51,446 bases of DNA from Adiantum capillus-veneris (GCA_014529385.2 JABFUD020000289.1:1-51446), one strand, 5' to 3'; positions 1 to 11,563 are shown, counted from the first letter of the stretch. Program-made: numbers and translations. Notes: generated from the sequence alone by a model not told the origin.

Positions 1-1490
1 CCATTGTCAATCAAATCATCATGATGCTCACAATATCATGCAAATCATCTTGATCTGTCATGTGTCACCAGCCAGTGGCAATTCCATTTTTGTTTATTTT
101 CTCTTTCTTTGGGGAATTTCGTTTGTTTTACCTTTTGGAAACACCCCTCTGGAAATCTAACTGCCCTGCATTGCATAGCCAGTGTGGAGCTGTTCAGAGA
201 GAGTCCAGGCCTGAGGACTAAAGAGCACTAAGGTTGGACAAGGACTCTGGTTAGCCAAAGTGGGGTCATTGGCCAACCAAAGCGGAATCCTTTGCTACAT
301 AGGCTACATTTCAGTTATGGGTGTGGCTGCAGTATACAAAGAGGGTCAGATGACCTAGAAGAATGTAATGGCAAAAACTCCTTAATTTTAGGGACTGCTA
401 TTTTTGGACGGCAAAATGTCTTCGCGTCATTACATGCAGTTTGACATGGGGATCATTTTGTTACTCTGTGGCCAAGTCAACAGAGGCTGCACGAGAGATA
501 TTTTTAGACCCGAGGGTCTAAAGCGGGAAAATGCACAAATGAGTGACACTCGGCACTCTGAGGCCAGTTTACTACTTAAAGAGAAGGCAAAAACGTGATT
601 TTCAGCTGCTGTCACAGGTGGGAGAGCTTCAATGGAGTACTGGCTTACCCTCTATGTACAGTGAGGTGCAGGATGTCATGACCTGCACACCTCTCACTGC
701 TCTCTCTCCTATTCTTTATGGTTATGCCCCTCTAGTGGGCTTTTCATTTGACCAATGTACAGTTATGTGGATTCATGCGCGATTGCCGAGGCAAGAGCCT
801 CTTGCACAGGTACTGGATTAGCTAGCGGCTAATCCCCCGCAGGTATAGGTGAATTCGGAGAGGTTTCACGTGCGAAATCCCGTCCGATTCAAAGGGCAAG
901 TAGCCCTACAGGTGCGGGAGCTCGAGGACTTGCTACGGATGCGACCAGCACACGAAACGGAGCCCGAAACAGTGAATTACAGCCTGCTGTGTATTTTTGC
1001 AGGTTTTAGGTTTTGGCCCTAAACGGACCCTAATACCCCCAGGAGGTTCGGGGACGCAAGGGGACCGTTGTACAAGTGATCTGGCGCATTTTCGGGGCAG
1101 AAAACAGAGAATTCAGCGTGCTGCAGATTCTCGCCAGGTTTTGCAGAGTGTCCGTATGCGTTGGGAAAGTCATCCAATGCGTGGGAATACTGACTGTGAA
1201 GGGTCCTAGTACAGTTATGCTGCCAAAATCAGGCCAGAACAGTTGAAATTCAGCCAAGATTGTGCGGGGCAGCTTGTAGAGAACCACAGCTTTTATTCCC
1301 TCTTTTAAAGAATAAAGAAATACCGAAAGGGGCGCCTATTTAGGGGCCAATCTGGTGTCTGACTCGCATACAGATGCATTCTAGCATCTGTATCCCATTC
1401 CCCTCTCTTGTGTCATTATAGCACAGGTAGAATAGACGACTAATAATGGGTGAAAGCTAAATTAAGGTTTGAAGTAAAGTCTACCGCCCT
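1..1490. other. Unassigned, partly LTR-like sequence
   Basis: I see no convincing coding frame here. Around 1308-1332 on the plus strand lies AATAAAGAAATACCGAAAGG followed by GGCGCC. The same signature recurs in LTR C (about 8300), in solo LTR G (about 20040, reversed) and in the LTR at 23218-23802, so part of this stretch is probably a related plus-strand LTR R/U5 region. Bases 1-60, read on the minus strand, contain GATGATTTGCATGAT-like runs resembling the Asp/His repeat of element B. I could not fix the ends of any element. Confidence 0.35.
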
Positions 1491-1515
1491 TTTTGAAGTT
1501 AACAGGCCGGTTACA

Positions 1516-2013
1516 TCATGCTTTGGAGAGAAAGAGACAGAGTCTCCTTTTCCTGAATCCTTTCAATCTTGTCCTGCATATTAGCAATGAGAGATGGAGA
1601 ATGAACAATGTCCTCTCCATGAATGACAATGGGAAAATCACTTTGAGAGTGAAAGTGTTAGCCTCAAAATCAATGAGAGGGTTATTATCACGAAACCATC
1701 GAATGCCCAAAATCATATCACATCCTGAGAGAGGAGAAACAACAAATCTTCTAGTGAAAGCAGCTTGTTGAATTGCAAACAACACATCCAGGCACTCCTC
1801 CGTGATGAGAGCGTCCATACCGGGAAGAAAGCCAGAGACCTCCATAGGAGATCTCGGACTAACTTCGAGGCGGGCTCTCTCAACAAGAGAGGGACTGATC
1901 ACATTATGCATACTACCTGGGTCAAACAATATGACAAAACGCTGCCCCGACGTACGACCATAACATTTAATGAGAGAATCATCAATGGAAGGGTCATGAG
2001 AAACTTGGGGCAC
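1516..2013 (-). pseudogene. Ty3/gypsy aspartic protease (element A)
   Basis: The translation carries the retropepsin flap-domain layout of plant gypsy elements: an active-site loop FDPGSMHNVIS near residue 30, where the usual D-S/T-G has become D-P-G, and the downstream DMILGIRWF motif (family pattern D-I/M-I-L-G-x-x-W). It lies directly after the gag zinc knuckle in the same reading direction, as expected of a gag-protease polyprotein. The altered active site predicts loss of activity. The frame ends at 1516 without running into reverse transcriptase, so pol is truncated. Confidence 0.8.
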
Positions 2014-2089
2014 ACTCGTGTTATCATTAATTGCATTGACAGAGGAAGTGGGTTCTGTGGATTCTTTAGATTCATTCGATTCAAGCTTA

Positions 2090-3363
2090 GGACATGTTCT
2101 TTTTATGTGACCCTTAATGTGACAATGAAAACAACGACCTTCCTTAGAATAAGTGCTTTGCTCTTCCGACGTGATGTATCCTCCTACAATTCCTTGTGCT
2201 ACCTTTTCATTTGGAGGAAGCTTAGGTTTAGCAATTGTGTTAGACTTACCCTTAGATTATTGGAAAAATTCTTTTCTGAGAGACTGTTGGAAGATTGGTT
2301 AGAAGAGTTACCATTCTTACTGTTCTGAGGGTTCTGAGAAGTCTGCGAGGTACTTGTGGAAGTCTCGTTCTCCTTAGGCTTTCCCTTGTTGTGCTTCATC
2401 TCCTGTGCGAGAGCAATCGCCACCGCCTTGTTGAGATCGATTGGATCGAGCACCTCGACATCGTACTTGATATACTCGTCCAATCCAAAGAGAAAAGCCT
2501 CTTTGCGCTCATCATCCGATTTTCGTAATTGAGTGCCTAGTTGCAAAACACGATTAGAAAAAGACATGACTGGCATACCATTTTGCTTGAGAGCGTGCCA
2601 ATCGTCCTTCAATTGTGCAAGGTACTAAGGTGGCATAAACTGCGCCTTGAGCTTGTCTTGGAAATCAGCCCAATTGAAAGAAAGGGGCGTGAATTCGTCG
2701 GCTTCTTCTAGGTGCGCGGCTAACTGTGCCTCTTGCCATGCATGGTACCAATTAATGGCATCACCGGCAAGGTACAAAGCTACCGTCAAAACTTTGTTAT
2801 TTCCCGTCTTCTTAGTTGTGGCAAAATAAGCATTAAATTGATGCAACCAAGAATGAATAACCGTAGCATCCATCTTACCGTTATACTTACTGAAAGTCAA
2901 CTTCTCTCTGACTGGATGGTTGGAATCCGCATCATGGCTTGCACCACTTGAGGAACTCCCACGATCTTTGGGTGGTTCAATCTTCGCGGCTAGCACTTGT
3001 CGAAGCAATTCTTAAGTGCGTAGCTCTCTTTGAGCTGCACGCTCGACCTCCCTTTCTGCTTTTCATTCATTTCGTTCATCGCGCTCGCGTTCGAAAACAA
3101 GGCGATTGGTTTCTTGTTGTGCCAACGCAACTCGATTCGCTTCTTGTTGTTGTATTGCATTTCTTTCATTTCGTTCTTGTTGTGCCAGCATCATGTCCAT
3201 CATTGACTTGACCATCATCTCCATAGGAGTTAGTACAACTCGTGGCGTACATGGCGAAGGGGGAGGGTCGAAAAAAATCTCCTGGTGGGGAAAAATCTTC
3301 GCCGCCTCTCTCATGCTCATCACCTGTATGCGAAGTATCCATTCCGCTTCGGGTGACGACCAT
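2090..3363 (-). pseudogene. Ty3/gypsy gag with CCHC zinc knuckle (element A)
   Basis: Gag starts near 3363 (MVVTRSGMDTS, the same start as gag of element B at 25534). It shifts frame near 3280, passes a Glu/Arg-rich stretch, then shows the retrotransposon gag core from about 2970 (KLTFSKYNGKMDATVIHSWL) to 2420. A TAG at 2624-2626 interrupts the core where related proteins have Gln. A one-base shift near 2255 separates the core from the knuckle CFHCHIKGHIKRTC (C-x2-C-x4-H-x4-C) at about 2092-2139. The role in the family is particle formation and RNA packaging. This copy cannot make a full protein. Confidence 0.85.
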
Positions 3364-3812
3364 GCACTATGATCTTTGGTTCTTAAGTTCACGAGGAACT
3401 TGGATTCTTGAAGGTCTTGGGTCTTGTGTTCTTTGGTTCTTGACGATCTTGAGGTTCTTGAGGTTTTCCTTTTGCTTGCAAATCGCTTTTGAGAAGGATC
3501 TTCTCTTCACCCGAGTTCTACTCTTTTCCGCGGGCGCACCCCTTGGCGGCCTTGCGCTCACACCAAGGTTGCTTTTTCCCACCTCACGTCGATTGGCCGG
3601 TCGCTAAGTGCACGGTCTGCTCTCAATGAGTGAAAAGAGACACAAGGGGAGACTGGACAAGCCCTTCTTTCTTGGGATTCCTGTCACTCTTCACTAAACA
3701 CGATTAGGAATCGACACACCCAAGCGAACTTGGGTTCGTACGACCGCAACAAGCAACAAAAATTCTTGTGGTTCTTGTGGTTCTTTCCTTGAGTCATACA
3801 GAACACTGCCAA

Positions 3813-3826
3813 AGCTCTGATACCAA
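3813..3826 (-). other. Primer binding site, element A
   Basis: Read on the minus strand the bases are TTGGTATCAGAG, directly after the LTR end. TGGTATCAGAGC is complementary to the 3' end of plant initiator-Met tRNA, the usual primer for minus-strand DNA synthesis in these elements. Confidence 0.85.
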
Positions 3827-4955
3827 CGTTAGGTGCAACGGAATGAATGTTTGCACTTTGCTCAAGATGAGTGCTCCGAGCTGTGCTCAAGGTTCCTTTT
3901 GTTCTTATGGAAGGTAGAGCCTTCCGTTCTTAATGAGAGAATGCTATGATCACAAATAAAGTGAATGGACACTGTGCTTGCAAGTGTATGAGACTGAGAG
4001 ATAGAGAGAAGAGAGATACGACACCAGAGACGTAAAACCCTCCTCCGAAGGCCCCACTCTCGTCGGCAAGAGTAGTCTACTTATTGATTGCACAAAGTGG
4101 TACAATGACGATGCAATGGACTGATGCAACCTGGGACTATGTCGGTGACGACGACGGGGATGACGACGACGACCTTAGGGCTGAAATCTGTGGTCTTCTA
4201 ACTGCTGTCCATAAACACGCTATGGCTGAAAATCTGGGACTGTTTTCGGTGGGCTGAAAATTACAGTTTTGGCTGCGTTTTTGAGGCTGAAAATGGTGGA
4301 TCTCTTGCAATGACTAGGGCTGAATCTGCTGTTGTCTTCAAGGCTGAAAACGCTGCTGCAAATTCTCCGCTAAAGGCTGAAAATGAAAAACGCTGGCCTG
4401 CTCTTGTAGCGTTAGTAAAAACGCTAGGGATTTGGGTATGCTGGCGATGATCAGGGCTGAAAACGCAAGGGACTGTGGGTGATGGGGGAAAACTGAAAAC
4501 GCTAGGGCTTGGAGAGGAAAATCGCCAAGGCTTGTGGGTGCTGATGGGATCTTGCTGAGAAGGTGCCTGGTTAGCGGGGAGCTCCTGCTGCCTCTTCTGC
4601 CATTCAGTGCTAACTTGGGTTTGCTTATATACAAACTTAGCAAAATTGCCCTACCTACTTTTGTTGGAAAGTCACTTAAAAATAATAAGTGAAAAATGTC
4701 AAAAATAGGGAAATAGGATAAAATCACTGAAAAATTCCCCTAACTGGTTCTAATGGATTCTGATGGGAAAACTGATCATCATGCTGTGTGCAACCAGAGG
4801 ATATGCATCTACACAAAGTGACTGGGCATGCACGGTCTACGAATAGACTCACAAAAGTGCCAGATCACTTCTACTCTAGACTGACTAGATTGACTGAACC
4901 CTGATCATGCTATAGCTTGTCCACGGACACATAGGGTTGGATGTGTCACGTGACA
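3827..4955 (-). repeat. 5' LTR of element A
   Basis: On the minus strand it begins TGTCACGTGACACATCC at 4955 and ends GCACCTAACG at 3827 (CA mutated to CG), about 1,129 bp. It aligns end to end with the LTRs at 23950-25048 and 27020-28109. It contains a GTATATAAGC TATA-like box near 4625 and, on the transcript strand, GTC/TCATCG-rich sequence in the R/U5 region. The outer end abuts LINE sequence at 4956, giving a clean insertion junction. Confidence 0.9.
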
Positions 4956-6893
4956 CCTCTCTGAATAGACAGTGAAAGCAGCCTCGTATCTCATAGTATA
5001 CCGAACAATGACAAATGTGATGTAGCTCTGCCTCAAGCTCTATATGACATAACTCGCATACCCTGGCTTCTGTTGGTACTCTCCTAAATCTACCAGTCTC
5101 AATCTCTAGCTGATGCGATGAGGTGCACATCTAACCAATAGCACATCGTATCCCATAGGATAAATGAGTGTCCATATAGACCGGTCTGATCACATATCCA
5201 TCTTCTGTTAGTTGGAGGAGATGCTCTCTATAGAAAGCCATCTTCGTGCCCAACTCTTGTATTGGTTGTATCCATGTGCTTCTGGTATCTAGTTGAATCA
5301 AATCCTGACATATAAGTCTAGTGATCTTTGTCCGTGTCAGAGAAAGGGAAGGTGCATCCAAGGAGTATTGGAATGGAGGTAGTCTATCCATGTTGAAGCC
5401 ATGTGACTGAAACCATGATGTCATCTGCCCATACCAACATGTTGTGTCGCCTTGTAGCGCTAGCTGTCGAATGACTGAAGGGCTAGCCGGAGCATGTCTG
5501 TCTCTGGGAGGTCCCATAAATTATGCATGAAGGAAACTGATCTAGTAAGGGCCTCAACTACGAGAGGGGGGGCAGCTAGCTCAGCTCCAATAATCTCATG
5601 TGGCACTAAAGCCTTAGCCCGAATCATTCGAGAGATCATAGAGACTAGAGGCCTCTCCATCCATCACTGCTACTAGATCTGCCCTGGTGGTCCACTGAGG
5701 GCCCCCAAATCTGAACCCCATAGAGCATAGCTGAAGCCACTAGAGTGTCAAAAAGCCACAACCTTGTTCGAGGTTCCTGAAATTGAACCTGCGAACACAT
5801 CCTCTCAAAACCTCCCGAGGCTGCATAAGCTCTCGTCAATCTAGTCTCTACTGCTCTTCTCAATGGAAACGTAGGTCCACTGAAGACTACCCCACGATAG
5901 GTGTATGCATCTGTAGACTCCACCGTCTCTTGGCCATATGTAAAAGTGGATGTTGACCTCCTGACCCACTGTGGTGTGGTGTTAAACACCATAACCTTGG
6001 TTTTCCCCACGTTAACAGACAATCCACTATCATGGGCAAATGTGGACAAAGCATCTAAATGACGTTGCATCCCCTCCGCGGAGTCGGAAATCAACACAAT
6101 ATCATCAGCATATAACAATAGTGGGATCCATGTCCCTGCCAATTGAGCTCCTCTATCACCATCCCTCTCAATCTAGTCAGAAACCTCATCCACATACATG
6201 CCAAACAATGTAGGAGATAGCGGGCAGCCCTGTTTCACCCCAATAGTGGAGCAAACCAAATCAGAAATCCCCTCTAGAGTGCGTACATGCCCCATTATTG
6301 ACTTGTATAGAGCCATGATCCCCCATATCAACTCTTTGGGTACCCCCATCTCCTGCAGTCTACGCATCAACCTAGCTCTGGGCACTGTATCGAAGGCTTT
6401 GCGGAAGTCCACAAAGCAACAATAGAGCCGTCTCCCATGTGATCTCCCCCCTTCAATAATGGTTCTAAGTGTCAGCATATGATTAAGAGTAGAGAAACCT
6501 CTCCTGAAACCCGCTTGTCCTACTGCTCGTACACCCTCTCTCTGCCTATCTATTTAATTGCTGCTCAAGGATGATGTGTACAAAGTTCAAACGTGCCAAT
6601 GTGTGTCCAATCATGATAGTGTGGTAGTTCCCAGGCTCCATAGGGTCCCCTGACTTGAAGATAGGTACGATCGTGGACAAACTCCAAGTATTAGGTAGGC
6701 CCTCGCACATGGCACGGTTGAACATAACTGCTAGAAGCTCTCCAAGCAAATCTCTAGTCTTCATCCTGTCAATGGCTTTCTTTACCATCTCGGTGGTAAA
6801 GAAAGCACATGTGTGTGGGCATGGCTCTGGCGGATCTAGAAGAGGTGGCTGCCCCGAGACTGTGTAGAGAGATGATGCATACTGACCCCATAC

Positions 6894-6894
<1 letters not shown>
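4956..6894 (-). pseudogene. LINE (non-LTR retrotransposon) reverse transcriptase, 5'-truncated
   Basis: The minus-strand frames carry ordered RT motifs. KSGDPMEPGNY lies at about 6640, FVDFRKAFDTVPR at about 6400 (catalytic Asp), GVKQGCPLSPTLFG at about 6230 and YADDIVLIS at about 6105 (catalytic box intact). A connection region follows, then a C-terminal zinc-binding segment CELCHIELEAELHHICHC at about 5040. Defects are a frameshift near 6545, a TAG at about 6172 (Tyr in the second copy at 28110-28935) and breaks near 5645 and 5460. No apurinic endonuclease domain is present, so the 5' half is missing. Element A cuts its 3' end at 4955. It nicks and primes at the target in intact relatives; this copy is dead. 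Confidence 0.9.
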
Positions 6895-6928
<34 letters not shown>

Positions 6929-7784
6929 CTAACATCAGATGGGGTCCCAAACCCCCCTCCAAGGGCTCCCTTGTCTATCGGTAGCAAAGAGGTATTTGCT
7001 TTAGATTGCACAAATGTTGATACAATGGTCCTAGATGTTGAGATGTTGATGGGATCTTGCTATTTATGCTTGGATCTATGAGGTTAAAGGCTGAAAATGC
7101 AAAACCCTAGAGGTGCTGAATGGGATCTGCAACTGTGACGAAACTATGGGCTGATCTGTTGTCGCCAATGTCGGGGATGAGCTGAAAACTGAAAAACGCT
7201 GGCTGATCTGAGGGCTGAATCTGAAAACGCTGGCTGATCAGCTGTCTTGGGCTGAAAACTGAAAACTGAAAACGACAATACTTATGGCTGGATCTACAAC
7301 GGTACGGCGAGGTTATGGCTGAAAACTGGCATGCCAATGCTAATGGGCTGATCTGGTGCAAAAACACAAGAGATGCTGAGGTACTGCAGGTACTTGGTGC
7401 TAGTACTAAAGGTAATAACTTATGATAGAGAAGTGACCCCTAGGCTCAATTATCGGGCAATGCCAATAAAAATCCCACGATTTCTAGAAATGTCACTTAT
7501 TAATGATTTTTAAAAATCACTTATAAGAGGTGCTTCACATGCAGATAAACACCTAGGCTAGGTACTAATGCAACCGTATAGAAACACTCCCCAATGCCTA
7601 CACCTGGTAGACATTAGCCGTGCTCATGTGCAATTAGAGAGTATGCAACTACTCTAAATTGTCTAGGCATGCAAGTCCTACATGCAGGCTCACAAGGGTG
7701 CTACAACTCTTCCTAGGCTATCCTAAACCCAGAAATAGGAGTTAGCTTGTCAACATGCACATCACGTTAGTTATGCATGTGACA
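6895..7784 (-). repeat. Partial LTR (H), minus orientation
   Basis: On the minus strand it begins TGTCACATGCATAACTAACG at 7784, preceded by GGGGA (7785-7789), which looks like the end of a polypurine tract. The following CTTGTGAGCCTGCATG and the later CTGAAAACG-rich stretches resemble the D and A/B LTR families. The U5 end appears replaced by a (CT)n tract (6896-6926) where LINE sequence takes over. No target duplication was found. Confidence 0.55.
6896..6926 (+). repeat. (GA)n microsatellite
   Basis: About 15 GA dinucleotides lie at the junction between LTR H and the LINE. Confidence 0.9.
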
Positions 7785-7789
7785 TCCCC

Positions 7790-8460
7790 TGTCACAAATT
7801 GCTGACGTGTCAAGCCACAGAAGAATGGAGCCGACTTGCAGATCCCGGCCGAGGGGACTAAACCCTAGAAGCAGCAGAAGAAGTAGAAGCAGAAAAAGAA
7901 GAAGCAACAGAACGAAGTTTTACCAACTTGCAAAGTCTTAACGAGTGGCCTATTTTTAAAGAAGAGTTCCCACCAACTTATGGGACCCCTTTCGATAGGG
8001 CCCAAGGAACCTAAAGAATAAAATAAAGGTGAAATTGTTGATGATGTGGTAGTTGTACAGAGGGCTGCGTTTTACGTTGATGACGTGGTAGGTTGGTTGT
8101 ATGCACTTCCGCGAATTGCACTAGCAGGTATTGACGTGACAAAGCTGCACAGGTTTTCCTAAATTGCATTGGCAGCTTTTCACACCAGTTTTTGGGACCA
8201 GATGCTTTTCATGTAAACTGCTTTTTATAGGCCATGGGCCTTTAAATATGTGCAAAGGGCTCAATCTCTGGCACTCTTCGGGCGAGGGTACAGAGTTGAA
8301 GCAATATAACGAAATACTGAAAGGGGCGCCAAGGTTTGGAGCCAGTGCTCTCTCTTGGCGTGGAATTCCGCCACTCCCCGTCTCGTGTGTCGTGCACTCT
8401 CTATCACTTTCAGTTCAGTTGTTATTTGAAGAAGTTACTTGTCTTGCCCGTCCCGTGACA
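7790..8460 (+). repeat. 5' LTR of element C
   Basis: Begins TGTCACAAATTGCTGACG and ends CGTCCCGTGACA, so the termini are a perfect TGTCAC/GTGACA inverted pair. It includes CGAAATACTGAAAGGGGCGCC near 8303. Solo LTR G (19894-20569) is the closest relative in the window. It is followed at once by a degenerate initiator-Met primer site. Confidence 0.85.
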
Positions 8461-9267
8461 GTGTAATCAAACCTTCAGGCGTGTGCTTTTCTGAAGGCAT
8501 ACCGGTCCTATCAAAGAGCAGACAGAGCAAGGTGGCGCTTCCAAAGTTTACTGGAAAGTTTATTATAGAATCTTCGTGTCCTGACCCCGGACTTACTAGC
8601 CACTCCTATCATGCACTCTCCATCTCTTTCAATTCAATTGTTATTTGTCGTGTCTGTCCTGTGACAGTGATATCAAAGCTTCAAGAGTGTGCTTTTCAAA
8701 AAGCATACCGGTCCTATCAAAGAGCAGACAGAGCAAGGTGGTGCTTCCTAAGTTTACTTGAAAGTTTATTAAAGAATCTTCGTGTCTCGACCCCGGACTT
8801 AGTAGCCACTGTTGTCGTGCACTCTCTATCTCTTTCAGTAAATTGAAGTTATTATTTGTCGTGATCGTCCCGTGACAGTGGTATCATGGCTCCAGGCGTG
8901 TGCTTTTCTGAAACACAGAGCAAGGTGGCGCTTCCAAAGTTTAAAGAAAAGTTTATTAAATAATTTTCATGTCCCGATCCCGAACTTATTAGCCACTCCT
9001 GTCGTGCACTCTCTATCTCTTTCAATTAAGTTGTCATTTGTCGTGTCCATCCCATGACAGTGGTATCAGAGCTTTAGGCATGTGCTTTTCTGAAAGAATA
9101 CTGGTCCTATCAAAGAGCAAACGGAGCAAGGTGGCCCTTCCAAAGTTTACTAGAAAGTTTATTAAAGAATCTTCGTGTCCCGGCCCTGGACTTATTCGCC
9201 ACTCTTGTCGTGCACTTTATCTCTTTCAGTTCAGTTGTTATTTGAAGTGGTTATTTGTCCCGTGATA
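8461..9267 (+). repeat. Four tandem leader/LTR-end repeats, each with a primer site
   Basis: Four direct repeats of about 206, 211, 182 and 208 bp (8461-8666, 8667-8877, 8878-9059, 9060-9267). Each starts with a version of the initiator-Met primer site and continues through leader sequence (GCAAGGTGGCGCTTCC). Each ends with a copy of the LTR terminus (CACTCTCTATCTCTTTC to CGTGACA). The primer sites read GTGTAATCAAACC, GTGATATCAAAGC, GTGGTATCATGGC and GTGGTATCAGAGC, so only the last is intact. Confidence 0.9.
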
Positions 9268-10110
9268 GTCGCTCCGAGGGATGTCTACAAGACAGCCTTT
9301 CGAACAAGTTTCGGTTTGTATGAATTTTTGGTGATGCCTTTTGGCCTTACCAATGCTCCAACGACTTTCAACAGAATGATGAATAGGATTTTCCGAGAGT
9401 ATCGATCTTTTGTCGGTACTTTCTTTAATGACATTAAAGTCTTCTCCAAGGATGAAGTAGAACATCGATACCATCTGCTATAGGTCTTTCACGCATTGTG
9501 TGATCACAAATTAGTTATCGATGCCAAAAAGAGTGAATTTTTCTTGCCGGAGATACACTTTCTAGGACACATCGTCTCAGCAAAAGGAGTATATATGGAC
9601 CCGGCCAAGATTGAGACTATCTACGATTGGTCAGAATTGAAGAATGTTCATAAAGTTAGAAGCTTCTTGGCCTGTGCTCTTACTACACTTCTTTGGCATC
9701 CTTATATGAGACACCAGCGGCTCATTCGAAAGTTTGCAGAGGTAGCTTCCCCTTTGCACATATTGACTCAGAAAGGAGTCCCTTTCTCGTGGGGACCGAC
9801 AGAGGTGACTGCCTTTCAGACACTTAAAGAAAAACTGACCACTCGACCAGTGTTGACTTTGTCGGACTTGCAAAAGTCATTTGAAGTATATTGTGATGCT
9901 TGTGGTCGTAGTCTGGGAGCAGTCTTAAAGCAAGAAGGCCATGTGATTGCCTATGAAAGCCGATTGTTTTCAAGGCCAAAATTGACAGCACAGATTTATG
10001 AGAGAGAGTTTTTGGCAGTGATCCATGCTCTTACTCAGTGGCGACATTACCTACTCGAAGCCGATTTCACGGTCTTCACTGATCATCAAAGTTTACGCTA
10101 CTTCTTGTCA
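9262..10110 (+). pseudogene. Ty3/gypsy reverse transcriptase and RNase H, first part (element C)
   Basis: The frame opens inside the RT palm: [17 protein letters not shown], then [11 protein letters not shown] where the catalytic Y-I-D-D has become F-F-N-D. A TAG at 9481-9483 interrupts the frame. The thumb follows (HFLGHIVSAKGVYMDPAKIE). A disturbed stretch near 9660-9720 replaces the usual SFL-G-x-x-YYRRF. RNase H then begins with VYCDACGRSLGAVL and YEREFLAVIHAL and reaches FTDHQSLRYFLS, where element D interrupts it at 10110. The RT is catalytically dead. Confidence 0.9.
10106..10110 (+). other. Target site duplication (left), element D
   Basis: TGTCA here and at 21056-21060 flank element D exactly. 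Joining the flanks restores the RNase H frame of element C (Tyr-Phe-Leu-Ser followed by Gln-Lys-Gln-Leu-Ser). Confidence 0.95.
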
Positions 10111-11212
10111 TGTCACGTGCGCACTTCACTTGCGCCACGTGGACACGCTTCTGCCATAGTTTAGCATGAGTCTTAGCTTAGGACTGAACTTGGCACCTTT
10201 GTGAGCCTCTAGCAGGATGTGCATGTCCAGGCCACCCACACTTACATACCCTCTCTTGCACAAGAACAGTCATTTCATCATGCAGGCATTTTACTACGTA
10301 AACCACCTCTTATAAGTCATTTTATTTAAAGTAACTTTTGGAATTCTTTTTGTAATTTGCAATTTGCTAAATTGCAAATTGCTAAACCAATTCGGCACTC
10401 GGGAGAAGCAGAAGAAGCAAGGACACAAAAAGGCAGGCACCCAGCAAGCAGGCAACACCTCAGCAGGAGCCCTAGCGTTTTCTCAAGAAGAAGAAGACCC
10501 AGATCAGCCTGGTGTTTTCAGATTTTAGTAGACAACCCAACGTTTTCAGTTTTCAGCCTTAACGCCATCGTCATCGTCGTCAAAGTCCCCATCTTGACGA
10601 CGACACCATCGCCATCGTCATCGCAGATCCCTATCTTGACGACGACACCTTCGTCATCGTCATCGCAGTCCCGGATTTGATGACGACACCATCGTCGTCA
10701 TCGTCATAGTCACCGTCGTCGTCGTCGTCGACATAGACCAGCAATATCCGTCGTCGACATCATCGTCTTCGACATAGATCCCGTCGTCGACTTCACCGTC
10801 TTCGACACAGAACCGTCGTCGACTTCACCATCTTCAACACAAAACCGTCGTCGACTTCATCGTCTTCGACATAGACCTCGTCGTCGACCGCCCCCTCTTC
10901 AACATAGAACCTCACTACTCAGTACCTCAGTACCCAATACCCTACATCAATAGCATCATTACCCATTAGCATTAGCATCAGCATCTCAGCATTTAGTCAT
11001 TGTATCAGCATTGTGCAAGAATAAAGAAAGTACTTGCTCTGGCAACAGAGCAAGGGGGCCTTTGAGGGTTGGGACCCGACATCCCTGTGTCGTCTCTTTT
11101 TTCTCTCTCTCATCGTCTCTCTTTCTTTCAGTTCACTTCAGTTGTCCCTTGTGTTTGTGTGTAGAGTACTAGATCCGAGCAAAATCCTTATTCTCTCCCA
11201 GTGCACCTGACA
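10111..11212 (+). repeat. 5' LTR of element D
   Basis: Begins TGTCACGTGCGCACTTC and ends GTGCACCTGACA (1,102 bp). It contains long runs of GTC/ATCG-type trinucleotide repeats (about 10561-10910) and a likely polyadenylation signal, AAGAATAAAGAAAG, near 11019. The TATA-like GATATATAAAAG seen in the 3' LTR (about 19582) is absent here, replaced by AATTTGCAATTTGC-type sequence around 10355. Confidence 0.95.
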
Positions 11213-11226
11213 TTGGTATCAGAGCT
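11213..11226 (+). other. Primer binding site, element D
   Basis: TTGGTATCAGAGCT follows the LTR directly and matches the complement of the initiator-Met tRNA 3' end in full. Confidence 0.95.
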
Positions 11227-11394
11227 CTCTGCGTGCTTTGGCTTCGCAAACTCAAGGGAAGAACCATCAAGAACTAAAGAAGAACCCCAAGTACGAAGAA
11301 CATCAAGAACCAAGAACCAAAGAACCCAAGCAGAACAAAGAACCCAAAAAACCTCTCCTAGTTTTTTTTCCTTAAAAATCTTTGAGCCTCGACC

Positions 11395-11563
11395 ATGGAC
11401 TTACCGGATCCCATCTTCATTGCCATGTCTTTGAAGGAAGATCGACATCAAATACACGAGAACCCGGATCTTGAGTACCAAGATCTCCTAGCCTTGTATG
11501 CGGATATGGAAGGAGTTGGAGATAGGATCCCTCACCTCTTCTGCATTTGCATTCACATGTAGC
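11395..11563 (+). pseudogene. Gag N-terminal remnant (element D)
   Basis: An ATG at about 11395 opens a frame beginning MDLPDPIFIAMSLKED and continuing through an acidic, Leu-rich stretch of about 55 residues to a TAG near 11561. Open sequence resumes briefly beyond the stop (to about 11700) before solo LTR F. No gag core, knuckle or protease follows. Its position just after the leader suggests a truncated gag, but I do not recognise a specific domain. Confidence 0.45.

Larger units (their letters stand above)
1516..4955 (-). mobile_element. Ty3/gypsy element A, 5' part (LTR, gag, protease)
   Basis: This is a minus-strand LTR retrotransposon. In its own direction it runs 5' LTR (4955 to 3827), an initiator-Met primer site, gag with a CCHC knuckle, and an aspartic protease. 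Reverse transcriptase, RNase H, integrase and the 3' LTR are missing; the similarity stops near 1500 at unrelated sequence. It was inserted into a LINE that resumes exactly at 4956. Its LTR and its leader (3370-3826) match element B at 23950-25530, so A and B belong to one family. At least one nonsense codon and two frameshifts make it inactive. Confidence 0.85.

Noticed and set aside
8480-9270. Serial short plus-strand frames resembling one another
   Set aside because: They are translations of the tandem leader repeats, not genes.
10561-10910. Ser/Thr-rich frames in LTR D
   Set aside because: These come from trinucleotide (GTC/TCG) low-complexity repeats shared by all related LTRs.
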